Shown here one piece after another: positions 11,536 through 21,048 of a DNA stretch of 52,321 bases. Origin of the DNA: Gnetum montanum (Eukaryota > Streptophyta > Gnetopsida > Gnetales > Gnetaceae). The DNA lies in contig MNCI01002042.1 in assembly GCA_015680685.1 (NCBI GenBank), forward strand, positions 824,180 through 876,500, read 5' to 3'. The position numbers and the translations under genes are program-made. Under the pieces are notes generated by a model. The model searched no databases. It was not told where the DNA came from and was given only the letters and a program-made list of their open reading frames with translations. The first letter of the stretch is position 1; every line of letters starts with the position of its first letter.

Positions 11536-11560
11536 TTTCATACCTCCTCTTTTGCATATT
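11536..11560 (-). promoter_or_regulatory. Element C polypurine tract
   Basis: On the minus strand AAAAGAGGAGGTATGAAA stands directly before TGTTGACAC, the start of the 3' LTR. This is where a Ty3/gypsy PPT primes plus-strand DNA synthesis, and it fixes both the boundary and the orientation of element C. Confidence 0.75.
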
Positions 11561-12354
11561 AGTTGAGAAACATAGATTTTATTGGAAAGATATTCTTTTT
11601 ACATAGAAACAGAAATATTTTTTGAGAAAAACTTTCATCAAACTTAAGGTTTGATGAAATAAAAAACTCATTCCTAATAAAACTTAGGAAACTATGCAAA
11701 CATAATCTCATACAAACTATTCTGTAGGTGGGAAAAGAATAGTTTAAGCAACTCTTTTAGAGATTCTCATATCATGAATCCTTTCATATAAGTTCAATAG
11801 TGATGAATGCTATTCTTTCCTCTTGTTGCTTAGTTAAAGCCTTAGCTTGGTCTTCACCTTTGTCTTCAAAAAATTTTTTTATTTCTTTTTCATCCAACTT
11901 TTTGGCTGCTGATTTTTGAGGTTCTTCCCAAATTGTTACTTCGGTATCTTGAGACATGAAAGCCTCTCCCCAAGAATCATCTTTATTGGACTCTCCTTGA
12001 TATTCAGCTTCAGTGGTGCATTCATGGAAGCTGCTGCAAATAATGGAATGTATAGAAAGTCCACCAGTGAGAAATCTAAACTCATCTAAAAGCAAAAGTA
12101 AGAAAGGGCTTTCACTAGATGCTCCATGAGTAGTTGCCTTACACTAGGCTCTTAAGACATGCTTTGGGTAGCATCCTGTAACATACGAGGTAAAAGGCCT
12201 TCTTACTGCCATCTCTCTAAGAACCATCTTTCTACCTCACATTTAAGCACTTCAATTTCTCTTCTCACTTAAGTGTTGAATTGAGAAATGATGTATTTCC
12301 AATCAATTCACATCACTTTATATAGTGTTAGGTACACCAATTTTACTAACCAAC
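11561..12354 (-). other. Element C 3' internal region with a charged open frame
   Basis: This is the part of C between the B insertion and the PPT. It holds a minus-strand frame at 12095-11784 (103 residues) rich in Glu, Lys and Asp, containing KKLDEKEIKKFF and KALTKQQEERIAF, likely helical. I recognise no family. Tat elements often have extra sequence between integrase and the 3' LTR, so it may be remnant accessory sequence. Coding status is uncertain. Confidence 0.4.
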
Positions 12355-12899
12355 TAATGAGCGGTGAGGTATCCCTACGCTCAACCATACGAATACAAGC
12401 ATCCATGCATGATCCGGTCGAATTCCAAGGACTAAGTGATTATGCGCCTTTGTGGAACAAGAATGGGTTGATCAATCGTTGTCTTCCCAAGCTTACTTGT
12501 ATGTCATGATTGTATGGTTAAGTAAACTTGAGGCATATGATTTTTATACTTTTTATGTGTTTTTATGTCNNNNNNNNNNNNNNNNNNNNNNNNNNNNNNN
12601 NNNNNNNNNNNNNNNNNNNNNNNNNNNNNNNNNNNNNNNNNNNNNNNNNNNNNNNNNNNNNNNNNNNNNNNNNNNNNNNNNNNNNNNNNNNNNNNNNNNN
12701 NNNNNNNNNNNNNNNNNNNNNNNNNNNNNNNNNNNNNNNNNNNNNNNNNNNNNNNNNNNNNNNNNNNNNNNNNNNNNNNNNNNNNNNNNNNNNNNNNNNN
12801 NNNNNNNNNNNNNNNNNNNNNNNNNNNNNNNNNNNNNNNNNNNNNNNNNNNNNNNNNNNNNNNNNNNNNNNNNNNNNNNNNNNNNNNNNNNNNNNNNNN
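12355..12899 (-). repeat. Element B 3' LTR, interrupted by an N gap
   Basis: The inner sequence 12355-12569 aligns with 38479-38693, about 93% identical by eye over 208 bp. It ends TAATGAG where the partner has TGATGAG. The upstream half, including TATA box and GATATC array, falls in the 330-N gap (12570-12899). Confidence 0.75.
12570..12899. other. Assembly gap (330 N)
   Basis: The gap lies in the B 3' LTR. Between the same anchors the right copy has 639 bp (38694-39332), so the gap is probably undersized by about 300 bp. It removes the GATATC-rich palindromic part of the LTR. Confidence 0.9.
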
Positions 12900-13273
12900 C
12901 TTACAAAATATTTGAAAGGTATGGGATTATTGACTGAATGAAAACTGACAGCAACAGGGAATAACAGACTCAAACTGCCTAGTGAATGGATCGATAAACA
13001 TATTACAACATTGGTGTTCATGCCCTTTGTGGTGAACACTATACATGGATGACATCTAGACCTTCACTTGATAGCTTGAAGAGAAAAAGAGGGAGAAAAG
13101 AAAATGAGGCATGTTGTTGCCAATGCCGAGATTGTGCCCTCCATTGTTTATCCATAGCCACGTGACTAGACTTGTTCTCGGCCTAAACGTTCTAGCTCTA
13201 GTCCATCCCGAGTGCTTCCTCCTATTCTAGTCCATAGTTCATGTAATCACCATCTGCACGCACAACACAGTCA
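12900..13273 (-). repeat. B internal 3' segment, duplicated at 39333-39706
   Basis: This stretch aligns with 39333-39706 up to a shared end at AGTCA, after which the two copies diverge (TGAATG against CTTAG). In this copy it lies between the B 3' noncoding region and the 3' LTR. In the other copy it lies outside the 5' LTR. Either the B LTR is about 411 bp longer than in A and E, or B is part of a tandem array sharing an LTR. Confidence 0.65.
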
Positions 13274-14868
13274 TGAATGAGCAAGGATAAGTAAACCATA
13301 ATGCAGTTGATACCTTGCCTCGATATAAAGCGCATTGGCTAGGTTGTGGTTATGGCAGAAACTGCGTTAGAGGTTTATTACTAATAACTACCAAGGTGTA
13401 GGGGTTAGGCAAGTAGTAGAATGGAGAAATTAAAAAATTTGTGCTAGGCCCCCACAACTAAGAGTGAACCTTCGGTAGCAATAAGATGGAAAAATATAAG
13501 GAACAAGAAAGATGGGAAAAATAACAACAACAATGCCAATAAAATGGATGTCAAAGATGGAAATGAAACAAGAAATTGTTGATTGTAGAGAATGTTTAAG
13601 GAAAGAACTTAACAATTGCACCAAAAAATAATGCTAGTTGGTCCTCCCCAAAGTAGGCTTATGCCCTTTATGCCCTAACAAACCCACAAAACAAAGAGTC
13701 CATAGGCTTTAGGAATGTCATTTGGAAGCAAGAGTTAAAAACTTACTCACAAGAATTTACCAAGGGAAAACAATGCATCAACCAAGATATGGACTAATCA
13801 TAAAACTGGCAATGAGGTGGAAAATGGAAAGAAATATGGAGAGTAGAAATGGAATAGAATCCCAAGAGCAAGGTTGTGTAAAGTTCCTTGTGTATGTCAT
13901 GGTTAATGTGACTGAGTAGAACTCATTCTAAATCCAGACTCAAACCAACCACATTTAGTGACCTTGCATTAATATGTTTGGCCAATCCATCCCCTTGAAG
14001 CAACAAGAATGCCTCCATAAAGAGTCACCGCCATTCCAAGAAGAGCGAGATGAAGAAGTAGGAAGCAAGAAAGGACCTTAGTTAGAGGGAACCTTCCAAC
14101 ATGGGTAACATGTCTTTCCAGTGCCATAACTAGTGCTTGTAGCTCATATTTCTTTATTATGTTTAAGGGGTGTGCTTTGAATTCCCCCTTTTTTTTTTTG
14201 CGTGAGAACCACACCATGCAAAGACTTACTTTTATTCACTCAACTTCTTGATATTTGATCAATGGCAGAATGGCAAAAAACCCAAGAGAAAGCATCCAAG
14301 CATCCTAAAAAATAGCCAACACATGTGCATCGAATTCCCTTGAAGTCACACCCTTTTCATCCATTGAGTCCTTCCTTAGTTTGAAGAATACCAAGCCACC
14401 AGTTCATTAATAAGTTTAATTAGAAAAAGGAACAATATAGTTCCAAAACCAAGGGAGACCATAGAGTGGAACGGGTGAATAGGCGACATGGACTCATTTC
14501 TTGTTTTGTCAAAAGAACCATATCATAATATCAACATCATAATTCAGAGGTAAAAAAAAACATTAGCAATCAATAGTATATAATTCAATCCACCATTAGG
14601 AGCACTTATTGTATGATGAATGAAAGTAAATCAACTAAATAAAGAAATAGTAAAAATGTGAACGATGGTCTAAAACAAAAATAACAAAGATTGAAGAAAT
14701 GTGTAAAACAAAAATATAAAAAGAGCTAAGGGCTTAGAATGGTTAGCATTGGTGGCCATCTCCCCCATGACTAAGTTGGAAGGAGGAGATCTGAAATAGC
14801 GAGTAAGGTTGTCCACCAACAAAGGTAGTATGAGTATTGGCTAATCTAAGCTCATGGAAAGGTTTGGT
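13274..14868 (-). other. Element B 3' noncoding region with a possible membrane-segment relic
   Basis: This lies between the integrase stop and the 3' LTR. A minus-strand frame at 14217-13969 (82 residues) contains a strongly hydrophobic stretch, VLSCFLLLHLALLGMAVTLY, after a basic start (FSRKKKKGEF). Athila elements are known to carry an env-like gene with a membrane segment after integrase, so this may be such a relic. It is short and I see no other env feature. A run of T at 14187-14200 reads as a purine tract on the minus strand. The rest is unexplained. Confidence 0.35.
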
Positions 14869-15680
14869 TTGTTAAACGTTGACCAATAGTTTCTTATTCG
14901 AGCTCTCAATTTTGTATATCATCATGGCCCCTAAAGGAAAAGTTGCATAAATGACATAAGGTCCTTCCCATAGTTTTTGAAATTTGGTACGTTGTGGCAT
15001 ATGTGTGGGATTCTAGTAGAGAACCTTATCTCTCGGTTAATACTTAACTTTCCTAATCCTTAGGTCATGACGTTGTTTAGATGACAGGGTGGCCAATTAG
15101 TTCTCATCTAGCAGGTTAAGGGTCATCAATTGTTATTTTTGTGCTAGATTGAGGTCAAGGTTGAGGTCACATGCTGTGGATAGTGTATGGAGCTTAGTTT
15201 GAATGGGAAGTGTTGGTAATTTACTGTACACTAACTCATAGGGAGAGTAGCCTATAGGGAGTTTCCATGTGGAGCGGTATTCCCAAAGAGCATCGTTTAG
15301 TTTAATGCTCCAATCTCACATAAACTTGCTAATGGTTCTTGTTAATATCTTCATAATCTCCCTGTTGGTGACTTCGGCTTGACCGTTCACTTGGGGGTGA
15401 TATGGTGTAGTCAATTTGTGCTCAACCCCTAAGCGTTGCATTACTTTTCGAAAAGTCGCACCTCTGAAGTGTGTACCATTGTCTGAAATAAGTGCATGAG
15501 GCACACCAAACCTATTTACAATTTTTTGTTGAACAAATCGTGCAGTTGTGGATGATGTACAATCCTTAACAGCAGCTACTTCTGCCCATTTTGGAAGGTA
15601 ATCAACGGCAACAATAATATAAGCTTTTCCATTGGACATTGGTGTAATCAGCCCCCATAAAATCATTGCCCAAATTTCGA
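14869..15680 (-). pseudogene. Element B integrase, decayed
   Basis: The catalytic core (15666-15316) shows the D-D-E set of gypsy integrases: Asp in IIVAVDYLPKW, Asp in ALISDNGTHF, and Glu in NGQAEVTNREI. The C-terminal part, in another frame near 14985-14870, reads LWEGPYVIYATFPLGA, the typical C-terminal WEGPY motif, and ends with a stop after VNV. The HHCC finger should lie upstream (about 15700-16080), but stops obscure it. Integrase would insert element cDNA into the nucleus. Frame breaks rule out function. Confidence 0.8.
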
Positions 15681-16084
15681 AGGGTCATAAAGGTTAGATC
15701 CATTGTTGCAAACCCTCCATTCTGGCAGTCATCCCCCCATCATGTTGACAGTGCTCACAAGATTGGATGAAACGATGGACATCCCAAAACAATGTAGGCC
15801 AATAATATCCTGCAAGCAAGATCTTAATGGCTATTTGTCTCCTATCGTAATGATCCCCACAAGGACCCTCGTGAGTGTCTTGGAGAACTCATAGTTAATC
15901 TTCTTCGAAAACATACCATCGGACCAAGCCATCAAGACATACTTTGTAAAGTTGCCCATTGATTTCCATAAAATACTTGGCTCGATAAAGAAACTGTTAT
16001 TTTTTTAGCGTCAAACCCTTATGGTGTTTGTTGTGTAAGGAGATAGGTGAGAATGCTACTATACCAATTTTTTTCCATGGTTAA

Positions 16085-16400
16085 TTAATCATTCACTATA
16101 GCTGCAAAGAGGCTTTCATTCGGGAAATAATCAAAAATTGGATACTCATCCTCTTTTTTGTTCCATCGCAACTGAGATAAACGATCAGCAACTACGTTCT
16201 CGGTGCCTTTACAATCGATCATCGTAAGATCGAACTCTTGTAAGATTACAAGCCATTGTATGATGTGAGGGCTTACCATTGGCTTATTCATTAGGAACCT
16301 TATTGCACTATGATCCGTGTGTACGAATATCTTATAGCCCAAGACATAGTGCTTAAATTTTTCCAGTGCAAACACTACAACCATTAATTCTTTCTCTATT
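16085..16400 (-). pseudogene. Element B RNase H (gypsy type)
   Basis: The minus-strand translation gives VVVFALEKFKHYVLG, FVHTDHSAIRFLMNK, IQWLVILQEFDLTMID and KGTENVVADRLSQL. This is the RNase H end of an Athila-type pol, with the conserved TDH and the terminal VAD-L-S-L motif. It removes template RNA during reverse transcription. The frame is open for 99 codons but is broken from the RT upstream. Confidence 0.8.
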
Positions 16401-17786
16401 GTAGTATAGTTAAGTTGTGCACCAGCGATACTTCTACTTGCATAGTGGATGTAGTAAGGATGTTTTTGATCATCTAACTATGTAAGTACAGCTCCTAAAG
16501 CATAGTTGGATGCGTCAGTCATTATGTGGAATGGCCTAGACTAGTCAGGAGCTTGTAGAATGGGTGTTTCTATGACCTTTTGTTTTAAATTTTGGAAAGC
16601 TAGTTCACATTCTTTGGTCCATTCGAAAGGTATGTCCTTTTTTGTTACTTCGACCAATTATTTTACAACCTTTGAAAAGTTCTCAATAAACCTTCTGTAG
16701 TAGCTAGTGTATCCAAGGAATCACCAGATATCTTTTATAGTTTCTGGTTGATGGGTAATTCCTTGGATAACTTTGATCTTTTCGAGGTCTACCTCTATCC
16801 TTGTTCGTGAAATTTTATGCCCTATTATGATGCCTTCTTGGACCATTAAATGGATTTTTTTCCAATTGAGCCTCAAATTGGTTTCTACACATCGTTTTAA
16901 TACTTGCTTTAACCAATCCAAGGCTTGATCAAAGTTTGCTCCATAGGTGGAGAATTCATCCATGAAGACCTTCACACCATTTCCTATCTACTACTAGAAT
17001 ATGCTTAGAACTAATCATTGAAACATTACAAGGGCATTACAAAAGCCAAACGGCATCTGTTTGTATGCAAATGTTTCCCAAGGACTAGTGAATGTAGTCT
17101 TGGCTTAGTCTTCTGGGGCTATTTGTATTTGGTTGTACCCACTGTACCCATCTAGAAAAATATAGTAGTGATGCCCTACAATGGTGTCTAAGACTTGGTC
17201 TACAAATGACAATGGAAAGTGGTTCTAAAATGTGGCCATGTTTAGTAGCCTGAAATCTATGCACACCCTCCATTTACCTCTTTTTTTGGGCACTATAACT
17301 AAGGGGCTAACTCATTCGCTATCAGCAATGGGGTATATGAACCCAATTTTTAGAAGTTGTTCAATTTCTTCCTTAACTACTTGCTTTAGCTTTAGGTTCA
17401 ATTGCCTCTATAGTTGTCTTCGAGGCTTCATGGAGGGGTTGGTGTAAATTTTGTGTTGGCATATCCTAGGATCTATTCTAGTTAATTTGGGATATGACCA
17501 AGCGAAGGCTTTCGACCATTTTTTTATTACCTTTAGCAATATCTCTTTTTTTTTGCGAAGCAAGCTTAGCGTTAATAATTACTGATTTTCCATTTTTAAG
17601 AAACATGTATTCCATATTGGTGGGTAATGATTTTAGCTCAAGGGGCTCTTGCTTAAACTTATCAAGGATTTCCAACTTTCCCCAATTGATATTTTCAAGG
17701 TAAAGACTTGGAAGTTGGTGATGGACTTGCTCTAATGTGTCTATGCTATCAATGTAAGTGCAAGTCAAACCCTCATTTGGTTCCAT
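16401..17786 (-). pseudogene. Element B reverse transcriptase, fragmented
   Basis: Minus-strand pieces in order are an N-terminal linker with ELKSLPTNMEYMFL (17786-17478), typical of Athila; a middle broken by stops (17477-16980) that still reads LSIVICRPSL and FSRWVQWVQP; and a palm to thumb part (16975-16721) with MKVFMDEFSTYG, TNLRLNWKK and GIIIGHKIS. The catalytic YMDD box reads FMDE, so the second Asp is lost. At least three frame changes occur. RT would copy element RNA into cDNA. Lineage assignment is firm; activity is not possible. Confidence 0.8.
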
Positions 17787-17825
17787 GCATATAGTTGAAC
17801 TGTTCTCTTGATCAGTTATCAGCCA

Positions 17826-18532
17826 TTAGGTGCCTTCCTGTCTTGTGGCTACTGCATACAGGCATCTTTGTATATCAGTCACTTGTGCACACTGATTGCA
17901 TGCAGGTAATGTTAAATGTTGCATGAACCATGACTTCTGCACGCAATTACACCTTGAGTCACTGTATGCGATGCATGGAACTTTCTTCTTCTTGATCTTT
18001 CTAAATGTATTTTCCTTTGATATTTCTAAGGAAATATTGTGGATTCCTAGGCATGCATCAACTGTGCTTAGCCATGCTCTTCCCATTATGATTGGGAAGT
18101 CCCCCTTATCATTGTTTACTTGAATCACTAGGAAGTCAGCTGGATACGATTACCCACAAACAGTGGTGATAATGTCCTCCACTAGTCCCAATGGGATAGT
18201 GATGGACTGGTCAGCCAACTCTAAATGAATGTTACTCTTTTTGAGTGGAGGCAGGTTCCAGGCTTTGTACATTTCTTGAGAAATCAAGTTGACACCAGAA
18301 CTTGAATCTAAAAGAGCTTTGCATGGATCAATTCCAGAAATTTGTAGATATATCAAAGGACTCTCGAGATTAAAGAATTTCCTAGGAAGATGGCTAGCTT
18401 TTATCCAATTGGTGATGGCATGAGTTAACATGACCGTATGCATTGAGTGTGAATTTTGGGTTAAAAGGAGCTCTAAAGCTTCAAGTGATAGTGAGGTGGT
18501 TGAAGAATTAGCCGCTTGTGATTGCAAGGGCT
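17826..18532 (-). pseudogene. Element B aspartic protease, cut by D
   Basis: Upstream part 18532-18150 contains LIYLQISGIDPCKALL followed by DSSSGVNLIS, where D-S-G is changed to D-S-S; a stop near 18150 separates it from DFPIIMGRAWLSTVDACLG (18100-18040). It aligns with the protease of A. Its 5' neighbour in the element is now 17.4 kb away at 35971, because D inserted just upstream of this domain. Confidence 0.75.
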
Positions 18533-18624
18533 TAGTTTGAAACACCCTAAAAATGCAGGGTCATCCTTGCTTCACCNTCTTAGTTTGAAACACCCTAAAA
18601 ATGCAGGGTCATCCTTGCTTCACC
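18531..18624. other. 46-bp direct repeat around a single N (likely assembly join)
   Basis: 18531-18576 and 18579-18624 are identical and flank the N at 18577. The repeat spans the D insertion point and LTR start. Two similar cases occur at 30890 and 50949, so unmerged contig ends are the likely cause. The real LTR start is therefore 18538 or equivalently 18586. Confidence 0.85.
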
Positions 18625-20301
18625 AGGCTCTTGCAGTCCGCACAACACTATGGCAGTTCATCAGGAGAAGAACGTTTTGAGTCTAGGTCGGCCAGTTCAG
18701 CAAATTTTCTACTTTGAGCATGGACAGGTTCTGTACCATCCTGCCCGCCCACCAAAGTAGCCTAAATAGCTGGCAGCCTGCTCAGAAATAGTGTGCAAAA
18801 TTGGTAGCAGCATCCTAGATGTGCAAGAAACAGTTCAACAAGTTTTCTAAGTCACGAAGCCTGCTACGCTATGCTACGCTATGTAGCATAGCAAGCTTTA
18901 GAAGATGATGGCGGAATGAAATGCTACACTACGTGACATCACACAGTGTAGCATGGCAACGACTTCACTACCCACTCCCCTCACCTAATTTCGAGTTTTA
19001 CAGTGATGTCCCTTTCCATCAGGAAGCGGCAGACCATGTTTGCTGCTACGCTATGCTGAGCTACATGGCACAGCAAGGCATAGCAATCTTGCAGAAGAGA
19101 TAGAAGGCAGTTCGAAAGGCGGAGTCAATGGAGTTCACAAGACTTGCATCGCAGGAGAAAAGGTTTGCAAATCAGCAAAATTTTCGTCACTAAGGCAAGT
19201 TGTTACGCTACGCTACATAGCATAGCAAGCATGTGACATATAGTAGAACGCATGACAAAGTGCTACGCTACACCAAGCAGGCTACGTCATAAAGCACAAC
19301 AAGGCATACAGGTGGTTGTGCGACATTAATGCACTCCACCTAATCGAACTGTTGGCACATGTCTCTAGATGCTGACGATGCGATTAGGGCGTGGTAGGAT
19401 CATAGTTATTGCATGGCAAGTGCGCATCGCAACGGTCTTGTAGGGCCAACGTTCATAGATGCCTCGAGTGACGGCAGTAAGATGACATAGGCCTACGGCA
19501 TGCAGCATTCAAACTGCCCCCTTTTGCTTACCTTCAGCCCTATAAATATCCCAGAAAACAGCATGTAATAGGTGGGAAATTTTGAGAAGCACCCGCAATT
19601 TGAAAAACTCCACAATTTTTAAAGTTGGCAATTTCAAAAGAGTTCGCATCTTTCTTGAAACAAAACAGCTTCCAAGTGGTGGAAACTTTCAAATTCTAAA
19701 ACAAAGATTTCCCCTCTCTCCGGCATTGTAATATCAAAGTCATCTATCTAACATTGTAAAAAGTGAGTCTCTCTTGGCTGGCGTGAGGTCCCTGTTTCCA
19801 TTCTACCACCTTGGTAGAACCCTGCATTGAGTCTGCATCCAAGCACATAGCTCTTTTTGCTTGGCATGCCTTGGTTACCCTCGGGATTTCTGCACTCCAT
19901 CATGCTGTGCAACCGATTGTATCCACCCTAACCAGATGAGTTTGTAGCTTCGAAGCGGTGCATGTTTCTAACCACACTTTACTTTATCTCTCATTTATTG
20001 TCTCATTTTTTGCATTATTTTCTATCTTATTCACCTTTAAGCATTACTTTGTATTACTGTCACATTTTTACAATTTCTCCCCTACTTCATTTACCCTTAA
20101 GCATTATCTTTCATTTTGCATTATTTACGTTGCAAAAGGCTATATTGACGCCGATGTAAGTCCTTGTCTAATCGACCAGACTGTTCAGGGCACCCCGTGC
20201 CTACACACACCTAACACGGCCCTCCCATGGATATGGGGTTGGAACTATCGCGTTCGTCAACCCCAGGTGTTCTTCTAGTCACCAAGTTTTCGGTCAATAC
20301 A
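18538..20301 (+). repeat. Element D 5' LTR
   Basis: It starts TGAAACACCC after TAGTT and ends ATACA before the PBS. From about 18634 on it aligns with the right LTR to its end at 35965; a 220-bp stretch differs at about one base in nine, nearly all transitions. The first roughly 50 bp have no clear counterpart in the right LTR. It carries TATA boxes in U3, many GCTACGCTA / TAGCATAGC words and a T-rich U5. Net length without the assembly duplication is about 1.7 kb. Confidence 0.8.
19538..19551 (+). promoter_or_regulatory. Element D LTR TATA box
   Basis: CCCTATAAATATCC lies within the LTR and has a matching CCTTATAAATATCC at 35191 in the other LTR. Transcription would start roughly 30 bp downstream, giving U3 upstream and R-U5 downstream. 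Confidence 0.6.
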
Positions 20302-20326
20302 GTTTTCTGGCGCTAAAAGGAGGGCC
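20302..20326 (+). promoter_or_regulatory. Element D primer binding site
   Basis: TGGCGCTAAAAGGAGGGCC follows a few bases after the LTR end. Element C has the related TGACATTAGAAGGAGGGC and TGGTGCTAGAAGGAGGGC after its LTR, so the two Tat-like elements share a primer type. I do not assign the tRNA with confidence. Confidence 0.65.
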
Positions 20327-20370
20327 TTTTGGTTCCTTTGCTGCGTGTCACGGTAGTTCTAGGAGCCTTT

Positions 20371-20985
20371 TGCACCCTGGTACACACGAGTGTAAATGCG
20401 ACACCCTCTTGCGGTTGTTTGCGCTTTGTGCAGTGTAGATTGGTCGCCCCGACGGTTCCTCCGAAACCCTACAGAACACAAGGCCTTCGATCACTGGTTA
20501 ACTAGCTCATTCTATGGTTGTCTTGCATGCATTCTGCACCCCACCTTGTGTGGTACAGTTGTCTTACCTGCGTTCTGTACCCCATCCCGTGTGGTACAAA
20601 CTAGTCGCCTCAATGGTCCCTCTGGGATCCTGCGAGACATAAAGACTACTTGGTTGCTAGTTAATTTGCTTGTCTTACGATAGTCTCGTATGCCTTCAAC
20701 ACCCCAGCTTGCATTAGCATAGACTTGACACCCACCTGTGATTGTTTACATGTCGTACGGTGTAGATCGGTTGCCTCGACGGTTCCTCCGGAACCCTACG
20801 AGACATAAAGCCTTCTGATGGTGATTTAACTTGCCTTTCCTTTTATAGTATTCTTGAACACGCTCTGCACCCTAGCTCGCATAGGCATAAACGTGATACC
20901 CTTTGAGGTTGTTTACGCTTTTTTGGGGTATAGATTAGTTGCCTCGACAATTCCTTTGGAATCTGGCAAGATGTAAAGCCACCTT
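20371..20985 (+). repeat. Element D leader: about four tandem units of ~165 bp
   Basis: A conserved core like GTCGCCCCGACGGTTCCTCC followed by ACCCTAC-GA-ACA-AAAG-C recurs near 20447, 20606, 20770 and 20939. Each core is preceded by a segment with GCACCC and GGTTGTTT. The array occupies the untranslated leader between PBS and gag. Leader repeats are unusual; a role in packaging or translation is only speculation. Confidence 0.75.
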
Positions 20986-21048
20986 TTTTGCTTTTTCAAT
21001 CCTTTTGTTCTTTTTGCACTTGCATTTTTTTTAATTACTTGCTTAGAA

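Noticed and set aside
18531-18624. A true tandem duplication at the D insertion site
   Set aside because: It encloses a single N and matches two other N-flanking duplications, which favours an assembly artefact.
19958-20278. Hydrophobic open frame in the D 5' LTR (and 35534-35968 in the 3' LTR) as a conserved membrane protein
   Set aside because: Both copies are simply the two LTRs. The composition follows from T-rich U5 sequence, and the frame runs into the LTR end without a recognisable domain.
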